From Acephala macrosclerotiorum (taxonomy: Eukaryota; Ascomycota; Leotiomycetes; Helotiales; Mollisiaceae): a DNA stretch of 64,000 nt. The stretch lies in NCBI GenBank assembly GCA_014904845.1, contig MU119452.1:1-64000 (forward strand). The letters run 5' to 3'. Shown here piece after piece: positions 1-11,736 of this stretch (position 1 is the first letter of the stretch; each line of letters starts with the position of its first letter). The translations under genes and the position numbers were made by a program. The notes beneath the pieces are model-generated. The model made no database searches, had not been told where the DNA came from, and saw only the letters and a list, made by a program, of their open reading frames with translations.

Positions 1-1
1 C

Positions 2-1372
2 TACGGCATTGACTACTTTGAGACGTTTGCCTCTGTCATGAGATACACAACTCTACGGATACTCTTGGCACTTGCTGCAGAGCATGATCTAGAGATAGAT
101 CACATTGACATAGATTCAGCGTTCCTGAACCCTCCTCTTAAGGAGGAGATTTACATAGAAATCCCTGAGTTCTTTCATGAACTTCACCCTGAACTCAAAG
201 GCAGAAATGCTTACCTCCTGCTCAAGAAATCACTCTACGGACTCAAGCAAGCTCCTCGAGCATGGCTCGATGAAGTCAAGCAATACTTCGAAGAACTGAA
301 GCTTACCGCATCTGAAGCTGATCCCAATCTCTTCATAGGAGAAGGAGTCTACATCCTCTTGTTTGTCGACGATATGCTGATCATTGGAAACAAAGCAGAC
401 ACGAACGCTATCAAGGCCAAGATCAGGGGGCGTTGGAAGAGCAAAGATCTCAGCCTTGCTACCGTCTTCGTAGGATTCCAGATCGAAAGAGATCGCGAGA
501 ATTACACTCTCACAATCTATCAAGAGATGTATACAAACAAGCTGTTGCTACGGCTCGGTCTCGAACACTCGAATCAAACGAATCTACCATTCCCGCAAGG
601 CACAGTTCTACGAGAAGGAGAGGAGGAAAACTGGCTGAGCGAAGACGATCTCTATCTCTACAAACAGATCATTGGTGCTACGATCTATCTAGCTAATTGC
701 ACGAGACCAGATATCAGCTATCACGTCAACCAACTTGCCAGATTCATGTCCAACGCGTGCCTCGAACACTTACGTTTTGCGAAGCAGCTTTTCCGATATC
801 TCAGTGGAACGAGAACGATGGGAATCACTTACAAAGGAACGTCGATCAAAGGTTACAGCATATTCTCCGACTCTACGTGGGGGACCGAAGACGACCGCAA
901 ATCGTTCCTAGAATAAGTGGTAATACTGAGAAATGGAGTAGTTTCATAGGCAGCACAAAGACAACGAAGCACAGCACAAAGCTCGATAGAAGTAGAGATT
1001 ATGGCAGCGAATGAAGCCGCAAAGGAAGCAACTTGGTTGGAGAAATTATGGCCGAAAATCATCAAAGAACCTCTCAAAGAACTTCTTACTCTATATTGCG
1101 ACAATCTCTTTGCGATCGATTTTAGCACGAATACGAAGTTCTCGAACAAATCCAAGCATATTGAAGTTCGATACTTCTACATAAAAAACGATATAGTTAC
1201 TAGAAACAAATTGAGAGTGAAATTAGTTCCAGGGAACGATCAAATCGCAGACATCCTTACGAAACAACTACTTTACGATCGGTTTACGACTCACAAGGCT
1301 ACAATGGGTTTGAATAAGAACTGGTTTGATACAGAGAAGGCTGTAGCGCTGCTCACGGATTTCAAGGATTAG
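2..1372 (+). pseudogene. Ty1/Copia retrotransposon pol fragment (reverse transcriptase + RNase H), decayed
   Basis: The reading frame runs in from the left edge of the window. It shows the Copia-type reverse transcriptase pattern: HIDIDSAFLNPPL, YGLKQAPRAW, the catalytic LLFVDDM at about codons 108-113 counted from the ATG at 38, and TRPDISYHVNQLARF. RNase H follows (STAQSSIEVE, MAANEAAKEATWL) and then the tail motif ADILTKQL. Two in-frame stops, TAA at 914-916 and TAG at 947-949, fall at the start of RNase H. There is no frameshift, because the segment from 1001 is in the same frame as the reverse transcriptase. The TAG stands where Copia elements usually have Trp (V-S-W), so it fits a G-to-A change. 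Gag, protease and integrase would lie left of the window. The copy cannot encode a full polyprotein. Confidence 0.93.
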
Positions 1373-1713
1373 AACAACAGCAGTAAGAGGACGAGCTGAA
1401 ACAAGACGAAGGCCCTTTTAGGCAGATCTAGAGCACTCTTTGACTGTGAAATAAAAGCTGGAAATGCCCTATTTAGGACCGAACTCCCACAGGGAAAGTA
1501 GACCCTTCCTAGCTCTCTATAAACTCTTCTACGAAGCAGCTGAGACTAGCGCCACAGAGTTTAATGAGGCTCTTTACAACGATTCGACGCTGCAATTGAT
1601 AAGAGATAAGGGACGATAGATTACAATAATAGTTGGTGCGATGGTCACGTGAAGACATTGATTATTTACATCACTTTGGACATTGGAATGGATATATCTC
1701 TACAGTGCTCCTC

Positions 1714-1735
1714 AGCAAGGGGCGTGTTAGACTTT
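1714..1735 (+). repeat. Candidate polypurine tract and start of the 3' LTR of the Copia remnant
   Basis: Downstream of the pol stop, a purine run (AGCAAGGGG) is followed at 1725 by TGTTAG, the usual way a Copia 3' LTR begins after its polypurine tract. I could not find a convincing CTAACA-type LTR end, so the LTR is probably truncated or diverged. This is inference from a short motif. Confidence 0.3.
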
Positions 1736-2516
1736 CGAGTGGTTTTAGTGCTGAGTAAGCACTGCAATGGATATAATGTCCCCGCACCTAGCTAGATCTT
1801 TAAAATCAGACCATCAAGTCCATCGAATATATCACTCAAATTGACAACCCGGGCCTCCGGGAAAGAGCCAGGGCAATCAGGCTAGCTAGATCGATACGCT
1901 TATCATAAATGTCTTTGGGTAGGGCTGAATGAGCACTGGAAACGATAGATGAAAGGGGCGGGCAACATCTGCGGGGTGAGAATGGAAAAGGGGGAGCGCC
2001 ACTTAGGTCATAATGCGTGCCCAATTCAAGCTGTCTCTTATTGTGCTTTTTTATAATATATACTACTTGAGTAAAAGTAATATTTTCTTGCAAGCTCTCA
2101 CCAAAAACAGTGCACTGGTCGGAGACTTCCCACCAGGTACGACCAAAGAATCAAGAGTTTCGAGCGCTCCCCCTTCCCCCCTTTCCTTCCAATTCCCCTC
2201 GCCCGTCCCAGAGCGAGCCTCTTCTAGCAACTGGCCGGTTTCATATCTCGACTCATGAAGTTGAAGACTTGCTCAAGACAAAATCACTCAGGATGAGTCC
2301 AAAAGTCGTTGTTAGTTTATCAAAAGAGGTTGAAACGCCGTAACGTCGGATCGCTGTACAAATGTGCTCCTTGGCGCGCCTCAACTTCGGTCTCGCTTAA
2401 GATGGCGCGCTAGTAGTGAGCAAAAATGATATCGAATTCGGCCCAAAAAAAAACTTTCAAATAGTCAAAAAAAGCTATTGATGGAAGAGATAAGACCGGA
2501 ATCATTAAAGAAAATT

Positions 2517-2581
2517 GCAAAAAAGATCGTGGTCTATTAGCGGCTTATCTTCTCACGGAAGCACCGCCACGATCTTTTTGC
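2517..2581. repeat. Inverted repeat (hairpin) with 15-16 nt arms
   Basis: The left arm GCAAAAAAGATCGTGG (2517-2532) is matched by the reverse complement of CCACGATCTTTTTGC (2567-2581). They differ only by one A in the A run. The loop is about 34 nt. No target duplication could be identified around it. It could be a transcript 3'-end hairpin, a very small MITE remnant, or a structural relic. Confidence 0.6.
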
Positions 2582-4374
2582 GTCGTTATCTCTATGGACG
2601 TTCCTACAAGAATCCTACTACTCGGGGTAGTCGTTCTACTGTAGTTGCCAATAAAATGCTTATTTAAATCTATACGACCTTTAACGACAGCCACCAAAGC
2701 TCCGGAACGGGACCCACGACGTTCCGAACACTCGGCTCTGATTGCATGTACATGTCAACAACCAACTTCATGGTGATTTGCAGAAACTTCTCCTCGCCCC
2801 CGCTGTTTACGAGGACACACAGCAATGTTAGTACCTTGATGCGGAGTTTCCACTTTGGAGCCTGTCATCACAAGGGCTTCGAGAGCTCAATCTTGGATGC
2901 AATCTGAAAGTCATTCAGCTCTGCAACTCGGCATCGAAACATCAAGCCACGCAGAGGCTTGAGTCGCCTGACACAACTTGAACGCCTAGCGTTGCAATAT
3001 TCCGATCCGATCTAAAGGCAGCCTCGATTCGCCTGTTTCACATTAGCCAGGCACTCCTTTGCTTGCAGTCCGGTCGGCAGAGGATGGCCTGTTGTCGTGT
3101 TGCAATGACCGAGTCATATGACACGACAAAGCTCCGCATTGTATGTACGCTTCAGCCACCTGGTTTTCTTACAAATTTTCTCCTCCATTTAGCGTCAGGT
3201 AGAGCTGCGAGGGCCTCAAGTCCGAAGGCCATCGACAGAGGGGATTGGGGACGTAGCGACGGACTCGTACTCCATTTTCGATTCATCAAGCGCAATTTGA
3301 AGCATAGGAATAGTTGTGGCTCAGAGACATCCCAAAGCTAACAAGGAGGTTGGCAATAGAAATACTTTTTGTATGCAGCTTAGCTGTCAGTTGAGAACTC
3401 GTATTCAGGTGATATTGGTGGAGAATGCACTGAGACAGTGATCAATGTGGGAATCAGGTCTCACGATCGATCAAGCATCGGCTCATATGGATTGTCTCAG
3501 CCGGACTGGATGCACTAGTGAATTCACTTTATTAAGGGAACATTCCCACTTAGCTAGACGGGCAGATTAGACATCACAATACCACTCCTTTTGCTCTCTC
3601 AACCGATATTAGCGTTTCGTCTTTTCTAGCTTTCCGGATTTAGGCCCCTTAGAGAGCTGGAGACCTATCTACGCCCCTAGCAGGATAGAGGTGGAAAGAT
3701 GAAGATCCACTACTAGAAGGGTTGGAAAGTGGAGGGGGAAGAAGGACGGGAGAGCAAATTGGAGAGTTGACGTAAAAAAAAGCTTAAAGTCTTTGAAATT
3801 ATAGAATTTATTCACATTTCCTAGAGTACGAGGTCTTAAAGTTGAGATCCGGACTCTTAAAGAGTGGAAAGTTGCTTAAAAAATCCCTTGGAAGAAGAGG
3901 AGTGGAAGGATAGTTTTGCAGGATGGCCCCGGCCCTGGATAGGAAATCTGATAAGTTAGTGCAACTACAAGACAAATTTGATCAATTGAGCAACAGCACG
4001 AGCATTCACCTATTCTATCCCAGAGTACCAAAATGTCTCAGATCAAATCCAACTTTACCTCGCAACCTTAGAGAATGCAGCTTCAGCTTTGATAATCTAT
4101 CCTTCTCTGCCACGTTCCAGTCGATTTCGCACATTCCCGAGAAGATATTGTCCATAGATTAGCGGTGACAACTTTCATGACTACAAAGCTATCCTGCGCA
4201 TGTACTCAAAATTGCACCAGCATCACCTTTGTGCCAATTAACCTCAAAACTCCAAGGCCAATGTCCTTTCTGAAATTGGACTCGCTTAACCCAAGATCTT
4301 TTCAAACAAAGCCAACTCAACCTCCTCTTTCCCCAAACGATCTACGCAACTCCTTTCAGAATCCATCTCGAATC

Positions 4375-5422
4375 ATGGCAGCAGGCGCAGATTCCATCGC
4401 GATACCCAAGATTACGTTTTCCGCACGAGGCCTGGAACTCGATACGTGCCTCAAGGTCTTCAATACAGAGTTCCACGTTCACTCGGTCATTCTAAAGATG
4501 CATTCCGCCTTCTTCTTCAAGTTATGGATTCCCCCGACAAAGCTAGTAACAACAGTACGAACAAGAATACAGACAACGCTAGAATCAAGAAGTACGAGTG
4601 GACCACAAAGACCCATGAAACCAGCTGGCCTTTGGTAGAGTCGACCTCAATTCCAGTAGGAAATACCTTATTTTACTGGGTGCATAGTAACTAGCTATCT
4701 TTTCAGGCAGGAGTTATCGACAATAAGGCCGAGAGCTGTGAAACCGAGTAGACTACAGCATTCTACAAGCTCTTTCTCGCGATGTACGGAGAGATCTACA
4801 GTTTTGACTCTGTCCAAGAACCCACTATCATCACTGAGCTTGCGGACTACTACTATGCGCTCCCTACGCTATCCTGCTCCTTGACCGCTCCGCTTTACGA
4901 ACAAACCCTCGATATACTTGGCACCTACCGCTTCCTGATAAATGTAGCTTGGAAATTGAGACACGTAGCATTGTTCCAGGAGTGCGTGGTCTTTCTCGCC
5001 GGCAACTGGTCCGAACGCGGAGCGGAAGAAGATATTGCGAACCTACATCCACAATTGCAGGACGCAGTGCTGAATGCACGAGGAAGGATCGCAATGAAAA
5101 TTGTAAAGGTCCAAGAAGAGATACTCAGAAATTGTGAGGCTGAGTTCATTGTCCGAGAACTATTGAGTAGCGACTCGTACACACAACTCGGTGAGGACCG
5201 AACTTTGCCAATGTGCTACCGCCATCTACGCGACGACAAAGCTCTAGTGGTGTACGATTTCTCTCTCTCCATGCATTCAATCTGATGTACAATAGGTTTA
5301 GATTCGATAAGTCTGCTGGGGCGTCTGGCAGGGCTGGTGATCGTCCGTATGGAAGCTACTTTCTCTGTGCTGAGGTTCCCGGGATGGGACTACCCTGGGA
5401 CTTGGCTGAGAAAGATTATTGA
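4375..5422 (+). pseudogene. BTB/POZ-domain gene, decayed paralogue of the gene at 58547
   Basis: The protein starts MAAGADSIAIPK and continues through a BTB-like segment (LKVFNTEFHVHSVILK, HSAFFF, DSPDKAS, KKYEW). After an intron at 4656-4706 it goes on with FYKLFLAMYGEIYS, ELADYYYALPTLS and a C-terminal YFLCAEVPGMGLPWD ending at 5422. The order matches the intact gene at 58547-59611 (HSAFFFTFLDSPDK, KLADYYCALPALS, NFFLCAEIDDKDLPWD). Lesions are visible. The frame changes by one base near 4530 between the HSAFFF and DSPDK blocks. A TAG interrupts the frame at 4749-4751 just after the intron. Another frame change near 5286 separates the body from the LPWD tail. The BTB domain normally mediates dimerisation or cullin-3 adaptor contacts; this copy is probably non-functional. 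Confidence 0.8.
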
Positions 5423-5645
5423 GCGTTGGCAAATGTCCGACAGAATAATAGATACCTAGCTGGAGAACAGAGCACAAAGATTGGTGGGACATTCAATCAA
5501 GCAGGGTAGTGCGATACACATCAAGGCTCGGATGGCATTTGCGCTGGGTGAGAAGATAATGTACCTAGTGATTAAAAAAAGATCAATTCTATGTCTGGGG
5601 ACATGATGGTGACTGGAAATACTCCTCACAACCAGCCCAATATAT

Positions 5646-6745
5646 CTAAGACCAAGCCTGACCGTCCTTCGCAACCATCTTCCAAAGACTTTGAAACAGC
5701 GCCGCCAACTTCGTATTCCTAACATCAGAATGAGGAATAACCTGCGTAGCATAAACCCCAGCAACGCCCCTCTCCCTATTCCCCCACCGCATCATATTAG
5801 GCAGACCTCCCCAAGCAAGCGTCCCTGGCAGCGCTCCCGTGAGTGGAACCTGCTTCGTGAACAACAACCCACCAATACCAAAATTGATAGCCAGATTTCC
5901 GATGTGACCTCCAGCTGAGTTTTCGAAAAGTGATTGGCTGTTTTTGAGATGTTGGAGGGTGCTCCTGCCTTCGGGAAATTGTGGGGTGAACATCAGTTCC
6001 ACTGATTCTGGCCTAGGAGTATTGGAGTGGGTTTGATGATGTCGCTTGGGATGGCCATGTAGTCCGGGACTGAGGAGAGAAGATCATTTCCGCCGTATTC
6101 ATCTGCTGGGTGAGGATAGGGTAAGATTCCGGGAATCAGGGTCCCATCTGGCAGCCGATATGCAGGTTGAAGGAATCGTTGAGAAAGACGGCAGATCAAG
6201 AGGTCAACCCAACCGATCCCGGATCCGTATGCCCATCGCCCGGCTCGAAAAGTAGCGGAGTTGAGAAGGCACGAACGACGGGAGCCCAGAGACTGAGAGA
6301 TGTTTCCCCTCGAGACTTTCGCTAAAATTCTAGCGCAGGCTCCCTCAAATCATACGCGAGCCCGCTGGAACGATTCAACAGCTGTCGAAGAGTGATCTTG
6401 GATGCGGCTGATGCCAAAATCATCAAGAGAAATGAGGGAGGGCCCTTTCGACAGACCGAAGTGCCGCGATGGTCGTGATCAACTTCGTGCAGGAGGCCAT
6501 CACGAGAGCGCTGTCGAACGAGACCGGTGAGGCATCTGGCTGTAGGGAGATGGTACCGGAAGTTTTCTTGTACATGTATTCGCCTGCATTTTGAGAATCA
6601 GTGGGCGTATTCATGCTTGCATCATGGGAGATTCCAAGAGCTTACCTGACTTGTCGATGGCAACAACGATGATTCCAAGAGTGGCCCTTGGGTCTCGACT
6701 TTCTTTGCTCGTTGCTGTCTTAAGTGCTCGTTTAAAAGCTTCCAT
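5646..6745 (-). pseudogene. Class C beta-lactamase-like serine hydrolase, decayed
   Basis: The N-terminus MEAFKRALKTATSK.. leads to GIIVVAIDKSG. An intron at 6584-6645 follows, then EYMYKKTSG and the SxxK motif in VMASCTKLITTIAAL, the catalytic Ser-Lys of the beta-lactamase/transpeptidase-like family. Further fragments follow in shifting frames: ITLRQLLNRSSGLAYDL, PLLFEPGDG, RLPDGTLIPG, then SVELMFTPQFPEG and GTLAWGGLPNMMRWG. The last occupies the place of the family's third active-site motif. Stops and frame changes separate the blocks near 6423, 6320, 6200 and 6005. The segment between LLFEPG and RLPDG is too short, so there is also an internal loss. In fungi such proteins are esterase/lactamase-like enzymes, often near secondary-metabolite genes; none is seen here. 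Confidence 0.85.
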
Positions 6746-7954
6746 TTTGAACGATATTTCACCTTTGGTATTTTGGAGGAAGAGTGACGAAGATAAACAT
6801 TTTCTAGCCCTAACGCTTGGCATTGTATGCTTCCGAGAAGTTCACATGTCGAGCTCCAAGAGTTCCGGCATCAGTAGTTGATATTGATTTTCGCGGCTCA
6901 GAAGCTTCATTAAACCATCAAATCACGATGCGTGGCGACAAATGCTGAAACAAACGAACAGAATAAATGGATCCCATGATGACACTTGTTAAGGGTATTG
7001 CTTCAATTCGTAAGCCTCGTCTGTCATACTTTGATAGATGCATGACAAGTAAGTACTTTGTACCATTCATGAAATTCAATCTGTCCAAAACTTGGAGTGC
7101 TTGAAACTCCATCCATTCAACTGTTTCTACCCTAGCTATCTTCTGAACTTGATCTCTGTCATATTTGCTGAGCGGCATAGATCTGGTCGATCTCAGCTTC
7201 CCAAAACCTGCCTCCGGGCTTCTCCAGCTCATGAGACCTTATCCTTCCACATGATAGCTCAGTGGACCGAGCTCGTGCTGTGGAGCTGGCGGGACTCGTG
7301 AGGCTCGATACTACCCATAATTACATAGCCGGGACCATCATGTACCTGTTGTACCTGTGGTATCTGTGACTAAACTTGAGGCTATTAGCACAAAACTCGA
7401 GATGGTTTGTGCAAGGAGTACCTGTGACTAGCGTGAACGCTTACATCTAAGGCTATTGTCGAGAAATCTGCAAGAACTGTGGCTGAGCTATCCGTGGGTA
7501 GCTCCAAAGCTCTGCAAACCAAAAAAGACCCTTCGCCTGGAAAATTAGATGGACCTGAGAGATGTGACGACTGAAATGTCTATGGAGTTGGTGAGCTTGT
7601 AGGATGATATGGAGCTTGGCATTGGTTATAGCTAGTAGAAATTGGTAGATATGTCGAGTTTTGGAGATATTTAGGGTATTGCATCGGACTCAAGATGGGA
7701 TGCTAAATGATAAACCAGGTTCCGACGAAGCAAAGACAACGCATGGTTCTTCAAGAACCTAGGACAGCTGTAGAAATGATAATATTCGAATTCAAACTTC
7801 AGTAAGAGGCGCTTGCCAAATCGTTCTTCAAGAATGAAGTTCATCTGAACCTTGTGCCACTACCTAACTCCATAACAAAACTACATAATTGACGGGTATT
7901 CATACGTTCGAAACAATGCATACAACCTGTTCCCCATCCTTCACCACATCCGTC
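6746..7954. other. Intergenic, no supported gene
   Basis: A 104-codon minus frame (6918-7232) contains the near-repeat SKYDRDQ / SKYDRRG but resembles no family I know and has no supporting context. Around 7340-7450 the short motif GTACCTGT recurs irregularly. Nothing else stands out. Confidence 0.5.
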
Positions 7955-9148
7955 TCAACGCGTCCCTTCCCTCCACTCACTTCCATTCCCCACCGCGCTT
8001 CCCTCACCACCAGGCAGAACACCCTCATCATCATCCTCGTCGTCGTCCAGTATTCTCGCCAACTCATCTGGATCTTGCAACTTCGCGTCCGGATCATGAT
8101 CCTCCGCACTGACGATCCCACTCTCCTGTCCCTGAAACTGCTTCTGTCGTTCCCTCTCTCCTGCCAGAACTCCACCATCTGCAGAAACGCTGATTCCTCT
8201 GGCGCCCCATTTCGAGCTCCCATTCCTGCCGCCAAGGGTTGGTCTTCCCTCGTCCAAACGTCCATCTCTACCCAACGCAGGCGCAGACTCCTCATCCTCG
8301 TCATTGTGTGGTACAATAGCTTTGTGTCCAAATATCGTCCTGAGTAACCACCCATTTCTAAGATCATCTTGATCAACGATCCCTCCATTCCTCAGCTTGA
8401 CTCGTTGTCGGGAGTAATATACCCATGCAAAGTCGATGTAGAAGGCGGTTTGAACGACTCCGAAAATGATGGACACTGGGTCTGGTTTTCGGTCTGTGAT
8501 GTCGAATTCTCGCCAGATCCAGTTTAGGATGTAGAACGCGCGGTAGGAGCCGAGTGTCAGGAGGTAGTAGGAGTCGATTACAGTCGGTACTGTTGTTTGT
8601 CGGAGAAGGAGAAGTTGGGGGAGGATACAAGTCGATTCTAGGATTATTGAGAAGGTCCAGAACATCTGCGGCATTTGTGTTAGATAGTTCCTCGACTGAA
8701 AGTCTAGGTCATCTTACCTCCATCCAGCCCCACCATATCTTGGTCCTAAAGATCATCATACATATCGGCGCCAGCACAGCACTCCCAATCAAACATAGTG
8801 CACCAAGTTTCCATGCTGCTTCCCTTTCTCGTGTCCGCGCATATACTCTCAGCATAAGGAATAGGATGTATAGTGAGCTGAGAATGTAGAATATCTTGAG
8901 GATAGTGTTCCATGCTGTGTTGAACATGAAGAGGTCCAAATATCGTGATATGAAGACTACACAGTATAGTGCTTGTGTGATGAGAGATACACCTTCTGTG
9001 CTATGGTTTCGGTGGATCGCGAAGATGAGGATGCATTTCGAGAGGGTGTGGGAGACGTCCCCAAGGATACGGAATATCTGAGCATCGTTAGCTACACTCA
9101 TTATCCAGACTGCTCGGAAGGGGTGTTCGGGGGGTCGCATACGTTCAT
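7955..9148 (-). CDS. erd2: ER lumen protein retaining receptor (KDEL/HDEL receptor, Erd2 family)
   Basis: Proposed model: exons 9143-9148, 8718-9077 and 7955-8665, giving 358 residues with every junction in phase. The first exon is only ATG-AAC, followed by a GTATGC..CAG intron. Joining it to exon 2 gives MNIFRILGDVSHTLSK, the canonical start of this family. Further family blocks are TEGVSLITQALY, RYLDLF, ILFLMLRVYARTRERE, ILPQLLLLRQTTVPTV, YLLTLGSYRAFYILNWIWRE and AFYIDFAWVYY. The seven-helix receptor recycles between Golgi and ER and retrieves soluble ER proteins with C-terminal HDEL/KDEL-type signals. The core of about 210 residues is followed by a long cytosolic tail containing WGARGISVSAD and an acidic run DDDEDDDEG; such tails occur in filamentous fungi. 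No lesion is seen. Confidence 0.95.
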
Positions 9149-9887
9149 GCCCACCATATCTGCGGTTTTGCTGCACTCGGTGAGGAAAAGAAGCTCGAAG
9201 TGAGGGTTGGTGGTGGGTTTCAATGGATCGTAGCCTGATTACGCGTCTAGCGATAAGTTACTGTGTCCACATGCTCGAGTTACTGTTGCCTAGACAGAAG
9301 AGGAAGGAGATCGCAGATGCGTGTGTATTAGGAAGGCTTCGTGCCAGTTGTCAATTCGTATCGTCGCGAGAGTCGGTGTCTGTTGTGAAGCATGAGGTTG
9401 GGGAAGGCCAAGTTGTCGAAATACATGTTTCAGCCGCGCCTCGCTAGCTTCCGAGGTGTCACGAAATAGCTCTGTTGATCACCGCAGATCTTCTCTTCTA
9501 CCATATTTTTGCTCTATCTCTTACGTCCCAGGCGTTTATATATCTTCATACCTAGGGAGCTCCTTCCCCAAGGGCTGGGTACAAGTGTTCATGCGATGCT
9601 GCCCGTTCCATCAACTCCCGTCCAAATTCAGGGAATTGTCACGTGCCACCGCTATCCTCTCGAGTCCCGACATACCTGCTAATGCATTCATTCATTTTAT
9701 GCATTACTGTGATCATGGGAAATGAGAAACATAAAGTCTCATTTTGATCGATACATTATTCTCCGTCAAGCTGGTTCACGATTTCTTCTTCAGCAGTAGC
9801 CAGCGCAGCTCGCTTCCTGTCCAGCTTCCCTTCCAGCTTCTTCATATCATCCTTCAGGGAAATCTCCGTTTAATATAACTCTGGCAG
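9149..9887. other. Intergenic between the KDEL receptor start and the homeodomain-like gene
   Basis: Nearest the gene at 9888, positions 9756-9869 stay open on the minus strand in that gene's frame and read as a charged helical tail (LKDDMKKLEGKLDRK). This is discussed as a finding. A small inverted repeat AAATGAGA / TCTCATTT lies at 9720-9727 and 9737-9744. The rest shows no supported gene. Confidence 0.5.
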
Positions 9888-10888
9888 TTATATCTCTGTA
9901 TAGGCCTCCTTATCTGTTGCATCTTCTCCGTCACTTGAGTCGTCGGTGTCGCGAGGATTTGTGGCGCTCGGGGCAGTTGAGGATGCGTTGATTTGCTTGC
10001 CTTTGGAAACCTCCTGCTTGACCACTGTGAGCAAAGATGGCACAAGAGCAGCCATGAAGCTTACTTTAGCTGGAGGTTGAGATGAGGTTCTAATTGGAAG
10101 ATCGGTTGCCAATCCATATTCATCCACGAACCACTCCTTATTAGTGTTAGCTCCGGCATATCAACTTCCTTGGAAAATGGCTTACTATGACTCGATCAAC
10201 AGTTAGATCAAGGTCCCCTGCAGCCTGTAGCAGAGTCTTGGAAGTCGCTTCCAAGAAATGCGAATTGTTGTCTAGGGCCGCGCGGATCCTTTCGCTTTCC
10301 TCACCCGTGCTCAATGTTGTATCCTTCAGCGACAATGCATCTTCTTTCTTCGCCAAATTCTCTTTCCCAAGATTCGCGTTTCCTGGTCTTGCATCCTTCA
10401 CTGCCTTTTCAACGAGCCCGGGGAACTCAATGTCGTTTCGTCTTTTGCCCCTCCTGGGCTTGATTGTCTTCGAAGAGGCATCGTCACATGTCTCGACTTT
10501 GTCCTATCAAATGTCAGCTGGCAGGGCCTTGATTAATCTCAGCTGTCTTACTGCTAGCTCCGAAGCTTCATCTTGAACTGCTTGCTTCCTTCTCCTCGTA
10601 AACCACAACTATGAGAAGTTAACTTCCAGGGGTCCCGTACGGGATGAATTCCTTCACTCTGATCGCATTCGCTGAGCGGCCAGGCAACTTCATCGCCAAT
10701 TGTTCAAGGGCATCCGCGCTCAGGCTGTCAGAAGATATTTTGTATTGCGCTTCAAGTTCGACAAGCTCTTCAGGTGTGTACTTTGATCCAGATATGCTAG
10801 GTTTTGTGCTCGCATTGTCTTTGATGGAACTTTCCTCAAGCCTGCCACGTCCTGGTTTCCTTGGGGGTTTCTTTCCAGGCGTGTCCAT
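9888..10888 (-). CDS. Homeodomain-like protein
   Basis: Model: exons 10658-10888, 10552-10608, 10186-10503 and 9888-10136, all in phase zero, giving 284 residues. Introns are 48-49 nt with GT..AG ends. A basic Pro-rich N-terminus precedes YTPEELVELEAQYK (residues 37-50), a second helix ALEQLAMKLPGRS, and a recognition-helix segment IRLWFTRRRKQ created by splicing exon 1 to exon 2. This spacing and WF.RRR pattern match a homeodomain, which suggests DNA binding. The residue normally Asn51 of the domain (WFxNRR) is Arg here, so base contact may differ or be lost. Downstream are a basic KPRRGKRR patch and an acidic DTDDSSDGED tail. The ATG has good context (GCCATGG) and an in-frame stop lies just upstream. 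Two stops at 9888 and 9870 may truncate an older, longer C-terminus. Confidence 0.72.
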
Positions 10889-11736
10889 GGCTTCGATCCA
10901 GGAAACTGAACTTTATCGGACCAGAGCCCAGGAATTCTTCCCGAGTCTGACATCATATACCTACGAGAAACAAAGAAATCTCCTACCACCAACTCTCTTG
11001 GCCACAAGATACTCTACAACTTTCTAGCACTCTCACTATGTCATTGACAAGTGATTTACAGGAAGCTTCATGCACTGCATGTCCATGAAAGACTTCTTTA
11101 CTCAACTTGTGTACTTACCCAGCTTTGCATCAATTTCCTTAGGCCACTTTCTTTGCTCAAAGGGCTTCTCCAATGTCCCAAAGAGGTCTACTCTGATACT
11201 GAACATTCTGAAATATCTGCTGGGTCTTTAAGCGAGCTTTCAAGAGTCAGTCAGAGAGGCACAAACGCCTCCGGCGCAACTCCGACGTAGCTGAGATGTG
11301 CAACAAAATTCACCATTGTCCCTCGCAATTCGGGACATTCTACTCTAAGCAAAGTCGCAAGTGGAAGCGGTAATGTCCAAAAAGTCACTGAAAGGCTGGG
11401 CTAATCCCAAATGAGAATGCCGGTGAGCCAATTTTGGTCCGACGGGATTTAGATGTGCAACGAAACATATCAATGTCCTGCCTGGGAGAGGACTTCGCAA
11501 GAGTGACATGAAGCACGTGACAGCTTCTATACCTCGAGGTGCAGGTAGTTGTAGCTCCTCGAGCATGGCCGCAAGTTCAATCGTGCAAAATTATCCGAGA
11601 ACGTTTAATGTTTTCTGTGTTCCTTCATTCCTTAAGCCCATATGTACAATTCTTAACCCTCAAACACAAATCCTATATACAAGATTTACCCCTCAACCCC
11701 GCTCATGAAACCTGAAACCCCAACCAACACTGCAGC
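10889..11736. other. Intergenic, no supported gene
   Basis: Several short open frames occur on both strands, none with family motifs. The phrase AGATGTGCAAC occurs twice (about 11291 and 11451) with loosely similar flanks, too diverged to call a repeat family. Confidence 0.5.

Larger units (their letters stand above)
1373..4374. other. Intergenic: Copia flank and degenerate sequence, no supported gene
   Basis: No open frame here resembles a known family. At about 2908-3015 one plus frame reads GLSRLTQLERLALQYSDPI, which resembles one leucine-rich repeat unit of fungal F-box/LRR proteins. It is closed by stops on both sides (TGA at about 2905, TAA at 3013), so at most it is a gene remnant. 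The rest holds A-rich tracts near 2440-2470 and the hairpin listed separately. Confidence 0.5.

Noticed and set aside
1725..2300. Complete 3' LTR of the Copia element
   Set aside because: A TGTTAG start is present but no matching CTAACA end was found in the next several hundred bases.
3063..3341. 92-codon plus frame as a gene
   Set aside because: Low-information sequence, no motif, and stops in the surrounding possible remnant.
3923..4162. 79-codon plus frame upstream of the BTB pseudogene
   Set aside because: No similarity to the N-terminus of the intact BTB paralogue and no supporting features.
7889..8388. Long open frames over the KDEL receptor gene (7889-8347 plus, 7900-8388 minus)
   Set aside because: They are out-of-frame readings of the receptor's charged C-terminal tail.
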